64,000 nucleotides of DNA, taken from Paraspadella gotoi (taxonomy: Eukaryota > Chaetognatha). Positions 58,032-64,000 of this stretch are shown here, in pieces. The position numbers were made by a program, and so were the translations under genes. The notes beneath the pieces are model-generated. The model did no database searches, was not told the origin of the DNA, and worked only from the letters and a program-made list of their open reading frames with translations. The stretch's first letter is position 1; every line of letters starts with the position of its first letter. The DNA is taken from positions 17,646,025-17,710,024 of the forward strand of contig CM119270.1 of assembly GCA_051294375.1 (NCBI GenBank), given 5' to 3'.

Positions 58032-58332
58032 TCATTCATTCATTCATTCATTCAATAATTCATTCATTCAATAATTCATTCATTCATTAATACTAATTTT
58101 TCAAGGAAGACAAGCTTCTAATCCGAAGCGCAGGTTTTTAATCTCAGTCTTCCTTACCTTTCGCTTTATTCTTCGACGATCCGCTTTCCTCCCGCGTTCG
58201 CCCAGCGCCAGAAATTCCTCACCTTTTCACCCAATCGTGACTTACCTTATCAGGAATTCCTCACCCGACTCGCCCTTCTATCGCCGAGAATTCTTTTCTC
58301 TTGTTTCAGGTTGCCAGACTTTTTTTTGCTTT

Positions 58333-59095
58333 NNNNNNNNNNNNNNNNNNNNNNNNNNNNNNNNNNNNNNNNNNNNNNNNNNNNNNNNNNNNNNNNNNNN
58401 NNNNNNNNNNNNNNNNNNNNNNNNNNNNNNNNNNNNNNNNNNNNNNNNNNNNNNNNNNNNNNNNNNNNNNNNNNNNNNNNNNNNNNNNNNNNNNNNNNNN
58501 NNNNNNNNNNNNNNNNNNNNNNNNNNNNNNNNNNNNNNNNNNNNNNNNNNNNNNNNNNNNNNNNNNNNNNNNNNNNNNNNNNNNNNNNNNNNNNNNNNNN
58601 NNNNNNNNNNNNNNNNNNNNNNNNNNNNNNNNNNNNNNNNNNNNNNNNNNNNNNNNNNNNNNNNNNNNNNNNNNNNNNNNNNNNNNNNNNNNNNNNNNNN
58701 NNNNNNNNNNNNNNNNNNNNNNNNNNNNNNNNNNNNNNNNNNNNNNNNNNNNNNNNNNNNNNNNNNNNNNNNNNNNNNNNNNNNNNNNNNNNNNNNNNNN
58801 NNNNNNNNNNNNNNNNNNNNNNNNNNNNNNNNNNNNNNNNNNNNNNNNNNNNNNNNNNNNNNNNNNNNNNNNNNNNNNNNNNNNNNNNNNNNNNNNNNNN
58901 NNNNNNNNNNNNNNNNNNNNNNNNNNNNNNNNNNNNNNNNNNNNNNNNNNNNNNNNNNNNNNNNNNNNNNNNNNNNNNNNNNNNNNNNNNNNNNNNNNNN
59001 NNNNNNNNNNNNNNNNNNNNNNNNNNNNNNNNNNNNNNNNNNNNNNNNNNNNNNNNNNNNNNNNNNNNNNNNNNNNNNNNNNNNNNNNNNNNNNN
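58333..59095. other. Assembly gap (763 N)
   Basis: The largest gap. It starts after TTTTTTTGCTTT and ends in (GA)n; by analogy with 57716-58006 the left side probably begins with a CT array. Confidence 0.99.
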
Positions 59096-59116
59096 GAGAG
59101 AGAGAGAGAGAGAGAC

Positions 59117-59742
59117 GGTATGAAAAATCGTGGACGAAGAAAGAAAAGAATATTGTCGTGGGATTCCAAATGTCAGGAAAAGAAAAGAGAAAAAAAATAA
59201 CAGTTGAATGAAGGAACGTGAAAACGGTGTATGTATAAACGTATTTTCTCATTATTAAATTAACAAAACTCAACAATTTAATGATTAATACTGTTTATTA
59301 AGATTGACGTGCCACAACGGAGCACTATACAAGTGAAAATTATCTAATCTTATCTTTTTATGCAATGAAATACTTCACGAAAACAAAACATAACACTATA
59401 TTGATAGTGAATCTTTGGGAATTAATAAACTTAAATAAATGGAGTACAGTGATATAAGGAATCTTGCAATTTTTATGAATAAATAATTTTCGTTTTCAGG
59501 ATCAAAAACTTGCTTTAACTATAATTGAAAAATTCATTGTTGCTTAATGAACTATAATATTCTTTTTAATAATTATCAAGGATGTTTTACCTAACCTTTA
59601 TAAATAATCTTTTTTAAAAATAATGAAAAAAACAATAAGTTAATGACATTGTCAAGTTTTAAAAAAATGTGTAAAATAAGTGTCCATGGCATTGCATAGC
59701 TGTTATAGCTCGTTAGAAATTCTCTAAATGAGACTGAACCCG
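59117..59742. other. AT-rich, no recognised gene
   Basis: AT-rich intron-like sequence after the large gap. Confidence 0.4.
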
Positions 59743-59991
<249 letters not shown>

Positions 59992-60079
59992 GCTCGCTTG
60001 CTTTCGCTCTGCAATTTTCACGTCTCCTCTTCTTGATTAGCTCATCCACGCGGAGGAAAATTAACAATTTTAGATTCTT

Positions 60080-61015
60080 CCCTTTTTTTCTCTCATCATT
60101 TCATCAATTTCTTTTCTCCTGTCTATCCTATCTTTGTTTCCTCTCTATTTGATTTTTTTCTTCTCTACTTCTTCTCTTTTTCCTCCGACTAGCCTCGTTC
60201 CTCCCCTTAACACGTCGATGCTCCTTTTGTGAAAATAGATGAACTGGCGGCGACACGCCGGGATTAATGCACGGTGAACACGGTGGCGAAAAATAAGTAA
60301 AAAAATAACTATGTTGTAACACGAAATCCGAAGCATGAGATTGCTTATTTAAATTAAAAAAGCAAGCTTGGTAAAATTCGTTTGAAAAAAGAAATTAGCA
60401 TACCCTGCTCTTTAAACAAATCAGCAATCTACTGAATGTCTGCTAACCATATGTATATATTTAGTCATTAGTCTAAGGAGAACGAGTAAGCTTCCAAGGT
60501 ACGGAAAGTCCGAAAACGCCCGTTAAAAAACCAGTCGCACTTTGGAGTCCATCCGCTACCATCATCAAGATGACAAATTTTCGTGATGCTCCACCGCACG
60601 GGCTTTCCCAAGACGCCCCGCTTTGTCGAAATCTAACATATTTTTTATTAATATTTAATTGGTCTGTCAGGCGCCGGAATTAAGAGTGACCAAAAAAAAA
60701 GCTGTGGTGGGTCGAAGGAGATGGAGAGAAAATCGGGCCGTGTGGGGGCGTTGAAACCGGACATCCTGATCCCCCTAAAATTCCCCCATCGCCCCGAAAG
60801 ACGAATATGTTTTATCTAGATTGCTTCCCCTTTTCTTTTTCTCTCATCATTTCATCAATGTCTTTCTCCCCCTGTGTGTCTATCCTATCTTTTGTTTCCC
60901 TCTCTTATTTGATTTTTCTTCCTCTACTTCTTCTCTTTTTGTCCTCCGACCTAGCCTCGTTCCTCCCCTGTACATCGTCGATCTGCTCCTTTTTTGTGAA
61001 ATTTATTCCTCTTTT
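60080..61015. repeat. Local duplication of ~170 bp
   Basis: About 60080-60235 is repeated at 60835-61015 (CTCATCATTTCATCAAT start, CTCCTTTT...GTGAAA end), with indels. A minus-strand frame in the first copy (60145-60336, FRHRVHRALIPACRRQF) is possible but weak. Confidence 0.8.
60499..60683 (+). CDS. Candidate exon
   Basis: The acceptor-like AAGCTTCCAAG precedes it. The frame is open to TAA (60681-60683): TESPKTPVKKPVALWSPSAT, IIKMTNFRDAPPHGLSQD, APLCRNLTYF, then a less convincing end. The composition is mixed and coding-like. Product not recognised. It lies between the two local duplicates. Confidence 0.33.
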
Positions 61016-61239
61016 TTCAGTGTCAGTTTACTTACTTTTTTTGGGGGGATTCCCTTATATTTCCCCCTTCGCGTTGGACAATTTTTCAAAATTCTTAGGG
61101 GGGTTTTCCTTTACGATTTCATCTTATTTTACTTTTGTTTCTTCCAAATTTTTTTCTTTCTGATATCACCGTGGGGGATAATTTTTTTTCTTTAAATAGT
61201 ACAAATTGTCGGGAACCAAGTTTATTATATTAATCAAAA

Positions 61240-61681
61240 AAGGAACAAACGGAGTGGGAAGAAGAGGGAGGGAAAAAAAAGTGATTTTGTTAGTAGGAGC
61301 TGTGAAGAAAGACTGAAAGGAGGAGGAGAAGAGAGCAGATAGGGGAGTGAGCAGACGAGAGGAGCAGAGAGAGGAGAGATGAGAGAGAAAGAGGACACAG
61401 AGCATAGAGAGGTGCGTTAGAGAAGGAAAGAAAGAAGAAAGATAAGCTTTCTTAATTTTTTATATTTAGAATAGAAAAGAATTTAAAGAGAAAAAGAAGA
61501 AAAGAAAAAAGAGAAAGGACAAGTGAGAAGAAAGAAGTATATCAGAAAGAAAGAAAGGAAAAGAAAGAAAGACAAAAGAACAGCGAGAAAACCGAATACT
61601 ATAAAAAAGTCAAAAAAAAGCAAAAAATAAAAGAAAAATTAAAGGGAAAAAGAAAAAAAAAAAAAAAAAAAAAAAAAAAAA

Positions 61682-61748
<67 letters not shown>

Positions 61749-62090
61749 NNNNNNNNNNNNNNNNNNNNNNNNNAAAAAAAAAGGAAAAAGAAAAAGAAAA
61801 GAAAAAAGGAAAAAGAAATAAAAAAGAAATAGAAAGAAAAAAAATGAAAAAAAATATAAAAGAAAAGAAAGGATTAAAAAAAGAAAAGAAAAGAGAAAAG
61901 AAAAAGGAAAAAAAAAGAAAAGAAAAGAGAAAAGAAAAAGAAAAAAAAAGAAAGAGAAAATAAAAGAAAATGAAAAGAAAAGATAAAAGGAAAAGGAAAA
62001 AAGAAAAAAAAAGAAAAAAGAAAAGAAAAAAGTAAAGAAAAAGAAAAGAAAAAGGAAGAAGAAAGAAAAAAGGAATTAGATCAAGGGCGC
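61240..62090 (+). repeat. Purine-rich/A-rich low-complexity stretch
   Basis: GA-rich, then AAAAG-rich, with a poly-A of about 100 bases split by a 25-N gap (61749-61773). Confidence 0.92.
61749..61773. other. Assembly gap (25 N) in poly-A
   Basis: Flanked by A-runs on both sides. Confidence 0.99.
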
Positions 62091-62650
62091 GAATCTTCCG
62101 TCACTTTTACGTCAATTAAGCTTTCCTTCCTTCGCGTCAATTTTGGACAACGAGAGACGATGGCGTCGATTCTTGCGCGAATAAAACGCTGACGTGGCGC
62201 CACGGAATGAGGGGGGCGTCGGGGGGGAGACAAGGGGGCGTGGCGATAGAAGCCGATTATTCATCGATACGGAGGCGCAACTTTTCTTTGTTAATGTATA
62301 ATTTTCACGACGTGTTTTCGTAAATGTGACTTAACTAAACTATTGAATACAACAATGACTATTAGCCTCCAAATTTAAAATTCTGTTTGCCTCAACCCTC
62401 AATCGCATCGTGATAGGGAGAGCGATGACAATTTTTTTTTTTCCTAAACACAAATTTAGATTTAATAAAAGTTAAATTATGAGCGTTGCTACAAAAATTA
62501 TTGATAGATATATACTATGAATACTTTAATGCATGGCATGAGTAAAAAGTGTAAAAAATAATAATATTTGATGTTGGAAAAACTAAAAAGAATTAAATCA
62601 ATATTTCTTACTTCCGAAAACTCTAAATTGTTCACTTTCCTCTCATCGGA
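62091..62650. other. GC-richer patch, then AT-rich, no firm gene
   Basis: At 62088-62280 there is a patch rich in CG dinucleotides with ACGTCA and GACGTGGC words and a tiny frame (MASILARIKR). It could be regulatory but nothing proves it. AT-rich after. Confidence 0.3.
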
Positions 62651-62685
62651 NNNNNNNNNNNNNNNNNNNNNNNNNNNNNNNNNNN
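62651..62685. other. Assembly gap (35 N)
   Basis: Gap in AT-rich DNA. Confidence 0.99.
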
Positions 62686-62782
62686 CTAGATGAGAATGCT
62701 TTTATTATCAGCTCTTTTTAAAATTATCCCTTTTATCGCCTTGAAAATTCGGCGACTTTAACAACCGTCGCGGAGGTCCGAA

Positions 62783-62826
62783 GAGAGAGAGAGAGAGAGA
62801 GAGAGAGATGTTAACGAGGAAGAGAG

Positions 62827-62878
<52 letters not shown>

Positions 62879-62880
62879 AG
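62783..62880 (+). repeat. (GA)n microsatellite
   Basis: Two GA arrays separated by TGTTAACGAGGA. Confidence 0.92.
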
Positions 62881-63016
62881 ACGCTTTGTCGGTTCGATAA
62901 AGTAAATTTTGTGGTAAGAAAAGGCGGGAAATAGACAAGAGTTGAAAGCCTCATAAAAAGATCGTAAAAAAAGGATCGGCCTTGACCGGGTTTCGATGAT
63001 GCGTTGGGATCGGAAA

Positions 63017-63187
63017 NNNNNNNNNNNNNNNNNNNNNNNNNNNNNNNNNNNNNNNNNNNNNNNNNNNNNNNNNNNNNNNNNNNNNNNNNNNNNNNNNNNN
63101 NNNNNNNNNNNNNNNNNNNNNNNNNNNNNNNNNNNNNNNNNNNNNNNNNNNNNNNNNNNNNNNNNNNNNNNNNNNNNNNNNNNNNNN
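63017..63187. other. Assembly gap (171 N)
   Basis: Gap; the GATG/GTAAGG just right of it (63200) is donor-like on the plus strand. Confidence 0.99.
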
Positions 63188-63397
63188 AGCAGAAGGAAAG
63201 ATGGTAAGGAAGAATTGCGAATTGTAACGAAGACGAGGAGGAACTGAAAGAATCGGAGAGATTACAATGGAAATGTTACAATCGATGATTACAATAGGGA
63301 CGTCGAATTGGCGGGAAAATGAGTTCGCCGAATGAAAGGGATACGAAAATCTTCATTCTGCCGAAATCGGCTTCGTTCGTGGAGTTTTTACTAATCT

Positions 63398-63745
63398 CTT
63401 TTCTTTTCTTTTGTTTTCTTTTCTTTTCTTTTCTTTTCTTTTCTTTTCTTTTCTTTTTTTCTTTCTTGTTTTTTTATTTCTTTTCTCTTCTTTTCTTTTC
63501 TCTTATTTTCTTTTCTTTTTTTTTTGTTTTGTTTTCTTTTTTTTCTTTTATTTTTCTTATATTTTCTTTCCTTTTCTTTTCTTTTCTTTTCTTTTATTTT
63601 CTTTCCTTTTATTTTCTTTTCTTTTCTTTTTTTCTTTTCTTGTTTTTTTTATATTTTTTTTTCTCTTCTTTTCTTTTCTCTTATTTTCTTTTCTTTTCTT
63701 TTATTTTCGTTTTTTATTTTCTTCTCTTATCTATTTTCTCATTTT
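63398..63745 (+). repeat. (TTTTC)n low-complexity array
   Basis: TTTTC units with TTTTA and T-run variants. The long Phe/Leu/Ser frames are artefacts. Confidence 0.93.
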
Positions 63746-63748
63746 TAC

Positions 63749-63902
63749 CTATTATTTTCCCTGTTCTCTCTCTCTTTCTCCCATTCCGCTTCGGTTCCAT
63801 CCAACTTTTCCCGCCAACAGAATCGAATGACCTTTTCGTTGACTTTGAATTTTTCTCTCAGAAAATTGTTGAGGATGAATGAAGTGAAAAGAGAGGGACA
63901 TC
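63749..63902 (-). CDS. Candidate internal exon
   Basis: The acceptor is TTTTTTCTGGTCCAAG and the donor AATAATAG followed by GTAAAA. The frame gives CPSLFTSFILNNFLREKF, KVNEKVIRFCWREKLDGT, EAEWEKERENRENN. It begins with two bases and leaves two. A second frame (MSLSFHFIHPQQFSERK) is also open, but the first has the more natural composition. Product not recognised. Confidence 0.42.
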
Positions 63903-64000
63903 CTTGGACCAGAAAAAATTCCATCATGAGTTTTACTTTTTTTTTTCTCCCGTTCTCTCTGAATCTCACTGTTTCTCTCTCTTTCTTTCTTTCTTTCTTT

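Larger units (their letters stand above)
57474..58332. repeat. Local duplication across a 25-N gap
   Basis: About 57474-57716 is repeated at 58099-58332 (AAGGAAGACAAGCTTCTAAT starts both after a TTCA run). Between them lie a CT array (57722-58006), the gap, and a short TTCA run. The second copy has several indels. Confidence 0.85.

Noticed and set aside
58278-59276. Open frames of about 300 codons across the large gap
   Set aside because: They consist almost wholly of N; nothing can be read there.
63319-63882. 187-codon Phe/Leu-rich frame
   Set aside because: Direct translation of the TTTTC array.

Overview
This is eukaryotic nuclear DNA from a draft assembly. It has short exons with GT/AG signals, long introns, 14 runs of N, and very heavy microsatellite content: (GA)n/(CT)n, (GAC)n/(GTC)n, (TTCA)n, (TTTA)n and (CAT)n. 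The style fits an arthropod, perhaps a crustacean, but no marker gene fixes the taxon, so that is an inference. No rRNA, tRNA, CRISPR or bacterial-type gene was found. Most long open frames here are translations of microsatellites, not genes.

Layout. Copy A (1-11046) and copy B (about 14766-26580) are the same locus written twice. They differ mainly by scattered one-base insertions and deletions, including inside reading frames. A unique purine-rich stretch (11072-14765) separates them. A second locus is also written twice, head to tail: copy C (27688-32238) and copy D (32239-36905), with the junction inside a coding exon. Several 25-N gaps are flanked by the same sequence on both sides. I read the pairs as uncollapsed haplotypes or read-filled gaps, not biological tandem duplications. 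From 37 kb to the end the sequence is mostly intron-like, microsatellite-rich DNA with isolated exon candidates.

Genes. Picking the cleaner copy exon by exon recovers two convergent genes. (1) A minus-strand gene runs 29986 -> 8099. It has a signal-peptide exon, six exons with unbroken phase, and a cysteine-rich exon of the GCC2/GCC3 (ephrin-receptor-like) type. It predicts a secreted or extracellular glycoprotein of about 645 residues before any missing exons. I do not recognise the family of the main body. (2) A plus-strand gene in copy A (about 900-7154) has several 5' exons. Its start codon lies in an exon coding a Gln/Arg-rich basic N-terminus, followed by an exon built of a 21-bp tandem repeat that encodes coiled-coil heptads, and a short last exon. 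It predicts a small protein of roughly 180 residues, unrecognised. The two genes converge tail to tail at about 7.2-8.1 kb in copy A.

Mobile and repeat elements. There is a 922-bp non-autonomous Tc1/mariner-type element with terminal inverted repeats and TA flanks (38487-39408). A family of AT-rich foldback elements occurs at 8.7-9.1 kb, at 23.6-24.6 kb and, diverged, at 48.3-48.7 kb. A 24-bp minisatellite differs in copy number between C and D. Several other minisatellites are listed below.

Limits. Coding calls rest on splice signals, phase continuity and peptide character read by eye. No homology search was possible, and exons in regions without a second copy are weaker.
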